NCBI GenBank assembly: GCA_024403355.1
Contig: JAKSRW010000001.1
Location: 206,870-270,869 of the forward strand
Reading direction: 5' to 3'
From: Lachnospiraceae bacterium
Lineage (GTDB): Bacteria > Bacillota > Clostridia > Lachnospirales > Lachnospiraceae
DNA length: 64,000 nucleotides
The notes under the pieces: model-generated
The model's input: the letters and a program-made list of their open reading frames with translations, nothing else
What the model was told of the DNA's origin: nothing
Databases searched by the model: none
Made by a program: the position numbers and the translations under genes
Part shown: in pieces, positions 19,601-27,379 of the stretch
Position numbering within the stretch: the stretch's first letter is position 1
Layout: each line of letters starts with the position of its first letter

Positions 19601-20167
19601 TCTGAGCGTTACACTCTTATGACCGCTCAGAGGGATGATCTTGTAGCTTCAACTGAGAAGATTAAGGGTATTATCGAAGAACTTGATGAGGCAATGAGAA
19701 AGCAGTTCGCTGAGCGCTTCAAGCTGATTCAGGAGGAATTCAATATTGTATTCCGCGAGCTTTTCGGCGGCGGAAAAGGTGAGCTTGAACTGATTGAGGA
19801 TGAGGACATGCTCGAGGCAGGCATCAGGATTATTGCACAGCCGCCCGGAAAGAAGCTTCAGAATATGATGCAGCTTTCAGGTGGAGAAAAGGCGCTGACA
19901 GCCATCAGCCTCCTTTTCGCAATTCAGAACCTGAAGCCATCACCCTTCTGTCTGCTGGATGAGATTGAGGCAGCGCTTGATGATTCAAACGTTAAGCGTT
20001 TCTCGAGCTATCTTAAGAAGCTTACCAAGAATTCTCAGTTTATCGTTATCACACATCGTCGTGGTACAATGACTGCTGCTGATTCACTTTACGGTATTAC
20101 AATGCAGGAAAAGGGTGTCTCAACACTTGTTTCGGTTAGCCTGATTGAGGAAAAGCTTGATTCGTAA
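16607..20167 (+). CDS. smc: Chromosome partition protein Smc
   Basis: Condensin ATPase of 1186 residues. N-terminal head with Walker A GPNGSGKSNIADAVRW near residue 32, long coiled coils, a hinge at about residues 500-670 (GVVSDLI, GRATFLPI), and a C-terminal head with signature LSGGEKALTAI and Walker B FCLLDEIEAALDD. Length matches the family. It folds and helps segregate the chromosome with ScpA and ScpB, which are not in this window. Confidence 0.96.
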   Translation: MYLKSIEIHGFKSFANKILFEFKDGITAIVGPNGSGKSNIADAVRWVLGEQSAKQLRGTSMQDVIFSGSEARKPLGYAYVIITFDNSDHKLPVEYEEISVGRRVYRSGESEYLINGNICRLKDVQELFMDTGVGKEGYSIIGQGQIDKILSTKPEDRRELFDEAVGIVKFKKRKAIAERNLFESADNLTRVNDIIGELEKQIGPLERQSAVARDYLHFKEILKNLEVNNFLIEYERLGLQKKEVNENYNTALNDLNDTKSANENAEAEYKRLSAEIVDIDSALEEGKNSKHELELDIEKKDGEIKLLEQQLENLQADERRVDERVAEIRQSIDEKYAERAGFENQKKSFDERLSECEGRKAAAAEALENVKAMILKLTEEIEASNAEILKLANADGHIKTSIEHYDTVLEQNNIRRAELTRRILNLKNEESDSGEILQTLQKNFDDITAEIKANESEGRELEKKLEDADREVRKLIDSYEHANSEYLGRKSRLEALKTISERYDGYSASVKKVMEQRASFPGICGVVSDLISTEKKYEIAVETALGASIQHIVTEDEPTAKAIIEYLKKNKLGRATFLPITAIGDGMRGKVEDRLLEENGVIGTAASLAKNDAKYNGIARHLLGNFVVVDTLDNALRIAKKYDYNARLVTLEGELLSPGGSIAGGAFKNSGNLLGRKRELEELEKEIADKKNLIEEIRSKQQKFSAEKKQIRQQIEEKRAAMKDKYVAQNTAKLEMNKEKEHIGEIRQRIAGYRDESAKIEEKLAELKRSIEQENSSLSDNAKRNSELVTGIDDKSEKLMQLRVDEGSKNDAVSKIAVEYANIEQAGGYTTENISRIDGEIERLKGDIERIIEGGKNAENSLKEKKSLIDEIQQKAADNKDRIAKLDANIEALSEKKDSINREHKEFFESWSELTKRINDLEKEVMRLQTQKEKVGDILDASVTYMWDEYGLTVTTAEDYRDEGFKAATAKRDISECKASIKSLGEVNVNSIEEYKNVSERYTLMTAQRDDLVASTEKIKGIIEELDEAMRKQFAERFKLIQEEFNIVFRELFGGGKGELELIEDEDMLEAGIRIIAQPPGKKLQNMMQLSGGEKALTAISLLFAIQNLKPSPFCLLDEIEAALDDSNVKRFSSYLKKLTKNSQFIVITHRRGTMTAADSLYGITMQEKGVSTLVSVSLIEEKLDS

Positions 20168-20197
20168 CTGCTTTATAATGCGGCATAGAGTTTTACC

Positions 20198-20226
20198 TTG
20201 CAAATGATATTGCAGAGTGAGATAAT
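20198..20226 (+). promoter_or_regulatory. Predicted sigma-A promoter of ftsY
   Basis: TTGCAA at 20198-20203 and GATAAT at 20221-20226 are spaced by 17 bases, just after smc. The message would begin near 20233 and carry a leader of about 180 bases. Confidence 0.55.
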
Positions 20227-20232
20227 TATTGT

Positions 20233-20416
20233 GTAATTTTTCACCCGTATATTTGTGACTGCATAATTCGAATTCATACGGTGAATGAAGGTTTGCGGTG
20301 CAGCCGGAATACATGAAGATTAATACGGATTATTTTGACTAATAAATGCCTGTGAGAAGCAATTACAAGTGTTAATTTGAAGCTTTTGGTACAGGCAGAA
20401 AGGTATGGTTATATTA
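20233..20416 (+). repeat. 5' leader repeat A, extended copy upstream of ftsY
   Basis: The first about 95 bases align with the plsX leader. After them come about 75 extra bases in which TGCCTGT near 20348 can pair with ACAGGCA at 20391-20397, just before the AAAGG ribosome binding site. No coding frame is apparent in this 237-base gap. A role in controlling translation is inference. Confidence 0.45.
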
Positions 20417-21370
20417 ATGGGAGAGGAAAAAGAGAAGAAGGGCTTTTTCAGACGACTTGTTGAAGGCCTTACAAAAACAAGAAAGAGCATTGCCAGCGGA
20501 ATCAGCAGTATTTTCAGTGCATTCTCAAAGATTGATGATGAGTTCTATGAGGAGCTTGAGGAAACACTTATTATGGCTGACCTTGGTGTAAATGCTACCA
20601 TGGCCATTGTTGAAAACCTTAAGGAAAAGGTTAAGGAGAATAAAATTAAGGAGCCCGAGCAGTGCAGACAGCTTCTTATGGAGAGCATTGAGGAGCAGAT
20701 GAATGTTCCTGCGGATGCTTATGAGTTTGAGAACAGAAAATCGGTAGTTATGGTTATCGGTGTAAACGGTGTAGGTAAGACCACTTCCATCGGTAAGCTT
20801 GCCGGTCAGTATAAGAATATGGGCAAAAGAGTGCTTGTTGCCGCAGCGGACACCTTCCGTGCCGCAGCGATTGAGCAGCTTACTGAATGGACCAACCGTG
20901 CAGGCGTTGAAATAATTGCGCAGTCTGAGGGTTCAGATCCCGCCGCAGTTGTATATGATGCGGTAAATGCGGCAAAGTCACGTAAGACAGACATTCTTCT
21001 TTGCGATACCGCGGGACGTCTTCACAATAAGAAGAATCTTATGGACGAGCTTCGTAAGATAAACAAGGTTGTTGACCGCGAGTACCCTGACTGCTACCGT
21101 GAGACTCTTGTTGTTCTGGACGGAACCACAGGCCAGAACGCTCTTGCACAGGCAAAGCAGTTTGGTGAGGTTGCGGACATTACCGGTATTATCATTACTA
21201 AGCTTGACGGAACGGCAAAGGGCGGTATTGCGGTGGCTATCCAGAAGGAGCTTGGTATTCCCGTTAAGTATATCGGTGTAGGCGAGCACATTGACGACCT
21301 TCAGAAGTTCAATCCTCACGAGTATGTTGAGGCACTTTTCAGTACCGATGCGGCAGCCGAAGAAGCTTGA
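20417..21370 (+). CDS. ftsY: Signal recognition particle receptor FtsY
   Basis: SRP GTPase at the membrane that docks ribosome-SRP complexes to the translocon. NG domain motifs: GVNGVGKTTSIGKLAG, DTAGRLHNKKNLM, TKLDGTAKGG. A short charged N-terminal region precedes it. 317 residues from ATG 20417; an in-frame ATG at 20405 is one base from the AAAGG site and unlikely. The partner gene ffh is 1.3 kb downstream. Confidence 0.95.
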   Translation: MGEEKEKKGFFRRLVEGLTKTRKSIASGISSIFSAFSKIDDEFYEELEETLIMADLGVNATMAIVENLKEKVKENKIKEPEQCRQLLMESIEEQMNVPADAYEFENRKSVVMVIGVNGVGKTTSIGKLAGQYKNMGKRVLVAAADTFRAAAIEQLTEWTNRAGVEIIAQSEGSDPAAVVYDAVNAAKSRKTDILLCDTAGRLHNKKNLMDELRKINKVVDREYPDCYRETLVVLDGTTGQNALAQAKQFGEVADITGIIITKLDGTAKGGIAVAIQKELGIPVKYIGVGEHIDDLQKFNPHEYVEALFSTDAAAEEA

Positions 21371-21423
21371 TTTTGAGCGATTATATAACGAGTAATATGC
21401 AATAATAGGGGAGATTTTGATTT

Positions 21424-22104
21424 ATGGCTGAAAATCATATTGAGAATTCTCAAAATACTGAATTTGAAAACGAAAAAGAATCATCCGGAAAAGAGACAGA
21501 CGTAAAAGCAGAGGGCACCGGAAGTGGTAAAAAGAAGGAGCTGACAAAGGGAAAGACAGTCCTTTTTTCACTGATTTCCTATTTTGTGCTTTGGATTATT
21601 TCCTTCCTGCTTTTAATATTACTGATAAGAAGTCCTCTTTTTTCGGGTATGGAGGTCCTGATGTACCGCGGAATTATTATGATAATTCTGTCGGGACTTA
21701 TAGCGGCAGGCCTTTCATATGCCTTCAAAAGGCTTAAAAAGGTCAGCTGGCTGGATATTAAGGATTATATAACGGTCTTTATCATCTGCTGCTGTATAAA
21801 CCTCGCTTTTTTTATTCTGATTCCGGTAACGGTAGAGCGCTCGGTATCGGTATTTATGCTTAGTTATATGGATAATTATGACAGAGGTTATACACAGGAG
21901 GAAATCGCTGAGATTTTCTTTGATAAATACGTAAATGAATACGGAGCTTTCGAAAAGCGCTTTAACGAGCAGCTTGAAACGGGCAGTATCGTAGAGAATC
22001 CGGACGGCAGCTATTCACTTACGGATACCGGTAAATTCATTGTAAAAATGTTCCGCCTTACCGCAGATGTTTATAAGACGGACCAAAGACTTGTTAATCC
22101 ATAG
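21424..22104 (+). CDS. Membrane protein of unknown function
   Basis: No family recognised. The 226-residue protein has a hydrophilic, charged N-terminus of about 40 residues, three hydrophobic segments (about residues 44-68, 76-98, 118-140), and a hydrophilic C-terminal half with Asp/Glu/Tyr. Located between ftsY and ylxM-ffh and ended by a terminator, it is probably transcribed with ftsY. Confidence 0.7.
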   Translation: MAENHIENSQNTEFENEKESSGKETDVKAEGTGSGKKKELTKGKTVLFSLISYFVLWIISFLLLILLIRSPLFSGMEVLMYRGIIMIILSGLIAAGLSYAFKRLKKVSWLDIKDYITVFIICCCINLAFFILIPVTVERSVSVFMLSYMDNYDRGYTQEEIAEIFFDKYVNEYGAFEKRFNEQLETGSIVENPDGSYSLTDTGKFIVKMFRLTADVYKTDQRLVNP

Positions 22105-22119
22105 CTTAAAAAAATTTTA

Positions 22120-22149
22120 CTGCGTATCGATGCCGGTACGCAGTTTTTT
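22120..22149 (+). terminator. Rho-independent terminator
   Basis: CTGCGTA at 22120-22126 pairs with TACGCAG at 22137-22143, followed by six T. Confidence 0.75.
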
Positions 22150-22170
22150 ATGAAAATATTAAAAATACTG

Positions 22171-22199
22171 TTGACAAAGAGTCTGCAAAGTAATATACT
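22171..22199 (+). promoter_or_regulatory. Predicted sigma-A promoter of ylxM-ffh
   Basis: Consensus TTGACA at 22171-22176 and TATACT at 22194-22199 with 17-base spacing; the message would start near 22206, 40 bases before ylxM. Confidence 0.75.
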
Positions 22200-22245
22200 A
22201 ACCAAGGTGTAAAGAAAAAAACTTTACAGGCTATGGAGACAGGCG

Positions 22246-22662
22246 ATGAACACACAGGCAGATACAGATGAGAAATTAAGGGAAATAGTTAAGCTTTCCG
22301 GTTTGTATGATCTGTACGGAGAACTGCTGAATGATCATACAAGAGAAATCTTCGAGGCCTATATACTTGATAATTATTCTCTGGCGGAGATAGCCGAAGA
22401 GCAGAATATGACTCGTCAGGGTGTAAGAGATATAGTTGTAAGAGGTTCGAAAAAGCTTAATGAATTTGATGAAAAGCTGGGCTTTTCGGGTAAGCTTAAA
22501 GCCCTGGAAGGAAAGCTTGAAAAATTATCGGATAAGCTTTCACTTACAAAAGAGAACCTTTCCCTGATAAAGGGAGAAAAAGAAGCGGTTAATAGAGTTA
22601 CTGAAGATATAGAGGATTCACTTTCAATGCTTAAGGAAGCAGCTGAAATACTTGAAACCTGA
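22246..22662 (+). CDS. ylxM: YlxM/p13 family helix-turn-helix protein (SRP-associated)
   Basis: A 138-residue protein with a sigma-factor-like helix-turn-helix (YSLAEIAEEQNMTRQGVRDIV), typical of UPF0122/YlxM, which is encoded next to ffh across Firmicutes and associates with the SRP. The C-terminal part is an extended charged helix longer than in the shortest members. Twenty bases separate it from ffh. Confidence 0.88.
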   Translation: MNTQADTDEKLREIVKLSGLYDLYGELLNDHTREIFEAYILDNYSLAEIAEEQNMTRQGVRDIVVRGSKKLNEFDEKLGFSGKLKALEGKLEKLSDKLSLTKENLSLIKGEKEAVNRVTEDIEDSLSMLKEAAEILET

Positions 22663-22682
22663 TATGTTTACTGGAGGATCGG

Positions 22683-24035
22683 ATGGCATTTGATAGTTTA
22701 AGCGAGAAGCTGCAAAATGTCTTTAGAAATCTGCGAAATAAGGGCCGACTGACCGAATCGGATGTAAAGACAGCCATGAGAGAAGTTAAGATGGCGCTTC
22801 TTGAAGCAGATGTCAGCTTTAAGGTTGTAAAAACCTTTATTAATTCGGTTACAGAACGTGCGGTAGGTCAGGATGTTCTTAATTCACTGACACCCAGCCA
22901 GATGGTTATTAAGATTGTTAATGAAGAATTAACAAAGCTTATGGGTGATGAGACCACCGAAATCGTACTTAAGCCCGGTAATGAGATTACCACCATTATG
23001 ATGTGTGGTCTTCAGGGTGCCGGTAAAACTACCATGGCGGCAAAGCTTGCGGGCAAGTTCAAGTCAAAGGGAAGAAAGCCTCTGCTTGTTGCCTGTGATA
23101 TTTACAGACCTGCGGCTATTGACCAGTTAAGAATCAATGCCGGCAAGGTTGGCGTAGACTTCTTCGAGATGGGTACCAGCCATGCACCCGTTAATATCGT
23201 TAAGGCTGCTCTCGAGCATGCTAAGGCAAATAATGAAAATGTAGTAATCATCGATACAGCCGGTCGTCTGCACATTGATGAGCAGATGATGGAAGAGCTT
23301 ATCACGGTTAAGGAAGAAATAAACATTGACCATACAGTTCTTACCGTAGATTCCATGACAGGTCAGGATGCGGTCAATGTAGCCGAAACCTTCAATTCAA
23401 AGCTCGAGATTACCGGTGTTATTCTTACAAAGCTTGACGGCGATACCCGTGGTGGTGCGGCGCTTTCAATCAAGCAGGTTACAGGAAAGCCTATTCTCTA
23501 CATTGGTACAGGCGAAAAGCTTACCGATGTTGAGCAGTTTTATCCCGATCGTATGGCTTCACGAATCCTTGGAATGGGTGATATTCTTTCACTTATCGAT
23601 AAGGCTGAGCAGGAATACGATGAGCAGAAGGCTAAAGAACTGGAAAGAAAGATTAAGAAGTCGGAATTTGATTTCAACGACTATCTGGACCAGATTAATT
23701 CCATGAGAAATATGGGTGGTATCACAAAGATTCTTGAGATGCTTCCCGGCATGGGAATGGGAAATATGAAGGATGTTGATATGAGCAGCGGCGAATCTGC
23801 ACTGAAGCAGGCCGAGACCATTATCAATTCAATGACAAAGAAGGAAAGGGCCAACCCCGATCTTTTGAATCCTTCAAGAAAGAACCGTATTGCCAGAGGT
23901 TCGGGCGTAGATATCGCCGATGTGAACCGTTTCATCAAGCAGTTCAATGAGACAAAGCGTGTCATGAAGCAGATGAGCGGTATGATGAAGGGTGGAAAGA
24001 AGAGAGGCTTCCGTCTTCCCTTCGGTAAGATGTGA
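22683..24035 (+). CDS. ffh: Signal recognition particle protein Ffh
   Basis: SRP54 GTPase that binds signal sequences on nascent membrane proteins. N-terminal helical bundle, GTPase motifs GLQGAGKTTMAAKLAGK, DTAGRLHIDEQMM and TKLDGDTRGG, and a methionine-rich M domain at the C-terminus that binds SRP RNA. 450 residues. ATG 22683 follows GGAGG. Pairs with FtsY at 20.4 kb. Confidence 0.96.
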   Translation: MAFDSLSEKLQNVFRNLRNKGRLTESDVKTAMREVKMALLEADVSFKVVKTFINSVTERAVGQDVLNSLTPSQMVIKIVNEELTKLMGDETTEIVLKPGNEITTIMMCGLQGAGKTTMAAKLAGKFKSKGRKPLLVACDIYRPAAIDQLRINAGKVGVDFFEMGTSHAPVNIVKAALEHAKANNENVVIIDTAGRLHIDEQMMEELITVKEEINIDHTVLTVDSMTGQDAVNVAETFNSKLEITGVILTKLDGDTRGGAALSIKQVTGKPILYIGTGEKLTDVEQFYPDRMASRILGMGDILSLIDKAEQEYDEQKAKELERKIKKSEFDFNDYLDQINSMRNMGGITKILEMLPGMGMGNMKDVDMSSGESALKQAETIINSMTKKERANPDLLNPSRKNRIARGSGVDIADVNRFIKQFNETKRVMKQMSGMMKGGKKRGFRLPFGKM

Positions 24036-24117
24036 TTTCATTATCTGAGGTCGGAGCAAAATTGCTTAGAATTTATCAGAATTGAGATATAGAATTTTTA
24101 AGGAGGTGAAATGTAAA

Positions 24118-24363
24118 ATGGCAGTTAAGATCAGATTAAGAAGAATGGGTGCTAAGAGAAATCCTCAGTACAGAATCGTTGTTGCTGATGAGAGAGCACC
24201 GAGAGATGGTAGATTCATTGCTGAGATCGGTACATATAACCCTAACCTTGAGCCCAGCGCATTCAAGATTGACGAGGATGCAGCTAAGCAGTGGTTAGCA
24301 AATGGTGCACAGCCTACAGACATCGTTGGCAAGCTTTTCAAGAAGGCCGGTATCGTTAAATAA
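24118..24363 (+). CDS. rpsP: 30S ribosomal protein S16
   Basis: Small basic protein of 81 residues starting [27 protein letters not shown] ([16 protein letters not shown]), diagnostic of bS16. ATG 24118 follows AGGAGG at 24101-24106; an upstream in-frame start at 24082 has no ribosome binding site. First of the order rpsP-khpA-rimM-trmD. Confidence 0.97.
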   Translation: MAVKIRLRRMGAKRNPQYRIVVADERAPRDGRFIAEIGTYNPNLEPSAFKIDEDAAKQWLANGAQPTDIVGKLFKKAGIVK

Positions 24364-24380
24364 TGGAGAGGTGATTGGTA

Positions 24381-24608
24381 GTGAAAGAATTAGTTAGAAT
24401 TATTGCTACATCACTGGTTGATCATCCGGAGCAGGTTGAAGTAACAGAGACAGCAACTGACAAGCAGATTGTTGTTGAACTCAAGGTAGCGCCGGAGGAT
24501 ATGGGAAAGGTCATTGGTAAACAGGGCCGAATAGCAAAATCCATACGTACCGTTGTGAAAGCTGCAGCTGCTAAGGATGACAGAAAAGTTGTAGTAGATA
24601 TTGTTTGA
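24381..24608 (+). CDS. khpA: KH-domain RNA-binding protein KhpA
   Basis: A 75-residue single KH domain protein (formerly YlqC). The GxxG loop appears in GKVIGKQGRIAKSI. KhpA with KhpB binds many RNAs and influences division in Firmicutes. GTG 24381 is chosen because GGAGAGGTG precedes it properly; a TTG at 24375 is closer. Confidence 0.92.
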   Translation: MKELVRIIATSLVDHPEQVEVTETATDKQIVVELKVAPEDMGKVIGKQGRIAKSIRTVVKAAAAKDDRKVVVDIV

Positions 24609-24622
24609 TTTCAAATAATAGC

Positions 24623-24648
24623 AAACCGCCCTGATGGGGCGGTTTTTT
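24623..24648 (+). terminator. Rho-independent terminator after khpA
   Basis: AAACCGCCC and GGGGCGGTTT form a GC-rich stem around TGAT, ending in a T run. Confidence 0.92.
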
Positions 24649-24743
24649 GCGTCCTAACTGTATTGCGTTTACGATGATGAAATAGTATAATATAAACGTT
24701 AAAAATAACTTTTATGAATTATTGGAAAGGTTTGGATAGATTT

Positions 24744-25250
24744 ATGGAAGACAGACTCAGGGTTGGTGTGCTGACCTCTGCCCACGGTGTTCACGGAGAA
24801 GCAAATATCTTCCCCACTACGGATGATGTAAAAAGATTTAAAAAGCTGAAAAAGGTGTACCTTGATACCGGTAAGGAGCTTAGAAAACTTGAGATAGAAT
24901 CCGTAAAATTTTTCAAAAATATGGTTATTCTCAAATTCGCGGGAATTGATGACCGAAATGAAATCGAGAGATATAAATCAAGGGATCTGCTCATTGACAG
25001 AGAGGATGCAGTTCCGCTCGGCAAGGATGAATTTTTTATCTGTGACCTTATCGGCTTTGATGTGATAACGGATGAGGGCGAAAAGCTCGGACCCCTTAAG
25101 GATATTCTTACGACAGGTGCAAATGATGTATATGTTGTTGCGCTTCCCGAGGATAAGGAGCTTCTGATTCCGTCCATAAAGGAATGTATTCTGAATGTGG
25201 ATATTGAAGCAAAGAGGATAGACGTGCACCTGCTTCCGGGACTTCGCTGA
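24744..25250 (+). CDS. rimM: Ribosome maturation factor RimM
   Basis: 168-residue 16S rRNA processing factor that helps 30S head assembly. N-terminal RimM domain (LRVGVLTSAHGVHGEANIF) and C-terminal PRC barrel. ATG 24744 fits the family; ATG 24714 would add ten residues and lies before the GGAAAGG site. It is followed by trmD, its usual partner gene. Confidence 0.94.
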   Translation: MEDRLRVGVLTSAHGVHGEANIFPTTDDVKRFKKLKKVYLDTGKELRKLEIESVKFFKNMVILKFAGIDDRNEIERYKSRDLLIDREDAVPLGKDEFFICDLIGFDVITDEGEKLGPLKDILTTGANDVYVVALPEDKELLIPSIKECILNVDIEAKRIDVHLLPGLR

Positions 25251-25294
25251 TGATAAGCATTGGCTAACAGCTACGCTTTTGGCATGAGGTTGAT

Positions 25295-26056
25295 ATGAAC
25301 TATATTTGTTTGACATTGTTTAAGGAAATGGTCGAGAACTGCATGAATACCAGTATCATGGGGCGTGCCCGTGAGGCAGGACTTATCAGTCTCGACGTAA
25401 TAGACATAAGGGATTTTGCCTGCAATAAGCATAACCGTGTGGATGATTATCCTTACGGCGGCGGTGCGGGTATGGTAATGCAGGCAGAGCCTGTATATAA
25501 GGCCTGTGAAGCGGCAAGGGATAAGGTCAGAGCCAGGAATGAGAGCTGCAGGCTGATTTATCTTTCACCTATCGGCAGACCCTTTACCCAGAAGATAGCA
25601 GAAGAGCTTGCGAAGGAGGAGAACCTGATTTTCCTTTGCGGTCACTATGAGGGTATAGATGAGCGTGCACTTGAGCTCGAGGCGGATGATTATATTTCAC
25701 TGGGTGATTTTGTATTAACAGGCGGTGAGCTTCCCGCAATCTGTATAATGGATGCGGTAGCAAGGCTTGTTCCCGGAGTATTAAATAATGACAGCTCGGC
25801 ATCTGATGAAAGCTTTGAAGGAAATACCCTTGAATATCCTCAGTATACCAGACCTGAAGAATTTATGGGGAAAAAGGTACCCGAGGTGCTTCTTTCGGGA
25901 CATCATGCAAATATTGAGCGCTGGCGCAGAAATCAGTCTCTTCTGCGTACAATGGAGCGCAGGCCGGACCTTTTTGAAAAGGTGGAGCTTGATAAAAAGG
26001 ACAGAAAGTTTCTTAATGAGCATAGGCTTGAAAATAATCTTCAGGCGAAGGATTAA
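25295..26056 (+). CDS. trmD: tRNA (guanine-N1-)-methyltransferase TrmD
   Basis: Methylates G37 of tRNAs that read codons beginning with C or some G, preventing frameshifts. The SPOUT knot motifs LCGHYEGIDERALE and SLGDFVLTGGELPA are intact. 253 residues. A GCTAA/TTGGC stem directly before GCATGAGG precedes the start, similar to leaders of several other genes here. Confidence 0.95.
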   Translation: MNYICLTLFKEMVENCMNTSIMGRAREAGLISLDVIDIRDFACNKHNRVDDYPYGGGAGMVMQAEPVYKACEAARDKVRARNESCRLIYLSPIGRPFTQKIAEELAKEENLIFLCGHYEGIDERALELEADDYISLGDFVLTGGELPAICIMDAVARLVPGVLNNDSSASDESFEGNTLEYPQYTRPEEFMGKKVPEVLLSGHHANIERWRRNQSLLRTMERRPDLFEKVELDKKDRKFLNEHRLENNLQAKD

Positions 26057-26071
26057 TTTTGTGTAATAAGT

Positions 26072-26087
26072 GCTGCGAACAGCCTTT
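26072..26087 (+). terminator. Weak hairpin after trmD
   Basis: GCTG-CGAA-CAGC with a following CTTTT; short stem, so only a tentative terminator. Confidence 0.3.
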
Positions 26088-26116
26088 TACAAATATAAGA
26101 AAAGAAAGGAATTTAT

Positions 26117-27313
26117 ATGAAGAAAAGAGTATTATTAATGATGCTTCTGGTATGTCTGTGTGTACTTCCCTGTATATCGGCAAGTGCGAATGACCTTGAC
26201 AGCTACCGGGTAACATCAGATGAGGAGATGCAGGAGGTTATTAGAAAAGCAACAGGTGTAAAAAGCGGAAGCTATACCTATTACATTGATCGTACCGACC
26301 CTAAATCTCCTCTTATGAGAGCTAAGGACGGAAAAACTGCACAGAAGATTGCCGATAAGGCAATGACTTTCTTTTTGGCAGAAAAGAAGGTTTTCTTCAG
26401 CAAAAACTGGAACAACAGCAAGATTTATGTGATGAACAGAGACGGAAGCAGCTGCAGACTTCTTACAGACCATGTAGATGGTATTTTGGGAATCAAAGAC
26501 GGATATATGTATTATGTATCTGCGGCAGGTAATTGTGTTCGTGTTAATATAGACACAGGCGTAAAGGAGCGTATAGTTAAGGGTAATGGAAGCTATTCAT
26601 TCCTTATCTATAATGACAGACTCTACTTTGCAGCCAATAAGCAGGCAGATAATAATATCGAAACAGAGTATTCGGTAGTGAAGAGTATCGGTCTGGACGG
26701 TAAAAATGTTAAGGTTGAGCTTGCCAAGGCAAAGGGACATTACACTATACTTGCCAATGATGGTGACCTTCTTGTATGCAATAACCGTATGAATGTAGAA
26801 GAGTCTTATGACGCCTATAACTGGTATAAGCTCGGAGCTGATGGACAGTGGGGCGAATTTGTTACTGAAATACCTATCGGAATTTATATTTTTGGATATA
26901 ATGACGGCAGAATTTACTTCTATACCGGCAGCGAAGAGCTTGCAGAGGATGATGAGGCTCTTGGAAAAGCAGCTGACCCTGCAGGCCTTGGCTGCAACGT
27001 AATCTATACTGTTGACAGTGACGGAAAGCTTAACATCTGCGTTGACCTGAAGAAGACAAGGGCCGATTATGCCGAGTACTTTAGTGTATACAGTGTTGGT
27101 GGTTATTTCTGTGTAAATTCATCATTTGATCAGAGTCTCGACGGTGTTTATATCTATAAAGATAATAAATTGGTAAGAAATATTGATCTCAGCTTTTTAG
27201 GCGAGGAAGGAAGTTATTCATACGAAATCGTTGATGATTGTATGTATATGTATGCCGACAACTATATAGGCGCCACACATGAACAGTACTTCTATGTAAT
27301 CGGATTAAAGTAA
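26117..27313 (+). CDS. Secreted DUF5050-like beta-propeller protein
   Basis: Exported protein of 398 residues with a clear signal peptide (lysines, then a Leu-rich core ending near SASA). The rest has repeated units with patterns such as KIYVMNRDGSS, GYMYYVSAAG, RLYFAANK and GRIYFYTG, typical of DUF5050-type secreted propeller proteins of Clostridia. Function unknown; probably a surface or extracellular binding protein. First gene of the accessory island and ended by its own terminator. Confidence 0.7.
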   Translation: MKKRVLLMMLLVCLCVLPCISASANDLDSYRVTSDEEMQEVIRKATGVKSGSYTYYIDRTDPKSPLMRAKDGKTAQKIADKAMTFFLAEKKVFFSKNWNNSKIYVMNRDGSSCRLLTDHVDGILGIKDGYMYYVSAAGNCVRVNIDTGVKERIVKGNGSYSFLIYNDRLYFAANKQADNNIETEYSVVKSIGLDGKNVKVELAKAKGHYTILANDGDLLVCNNRMNVEESYDAYNWYKLGADGQWGEFVTEIPIGIYIFGYNDGRIYFYTGSEELAEDDEALGKAADPAGLGCNVIYTVDSDGKLNICVDLKKTRADYAEYFSVYSVGGYFCVNSSFDQSLDGVYIYKDNKLVRNIDLSFLGEEGSYSYEIVDDCMYMYADNYIGATHEQYFYVIGLK

Positions 27314-27330
27314 ATACTGAAGATAATTAA

Positions 27331-27358
27331 AGGGTCTGCAGAAATGCAGGCCCTTTTT
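27331..27358 (+). terminator. Rho-independent terminator
   Basis: AGGGTCTGCA and TGCAGGCCCT pair around GAAA with one G-U pair, followed by TTTTT. It separates the secreted protein gene from the convergent M56 gene. Confidence 0.85.
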
Positions 27359-27379
27359 GCAGCTATTATGAAATAATAA

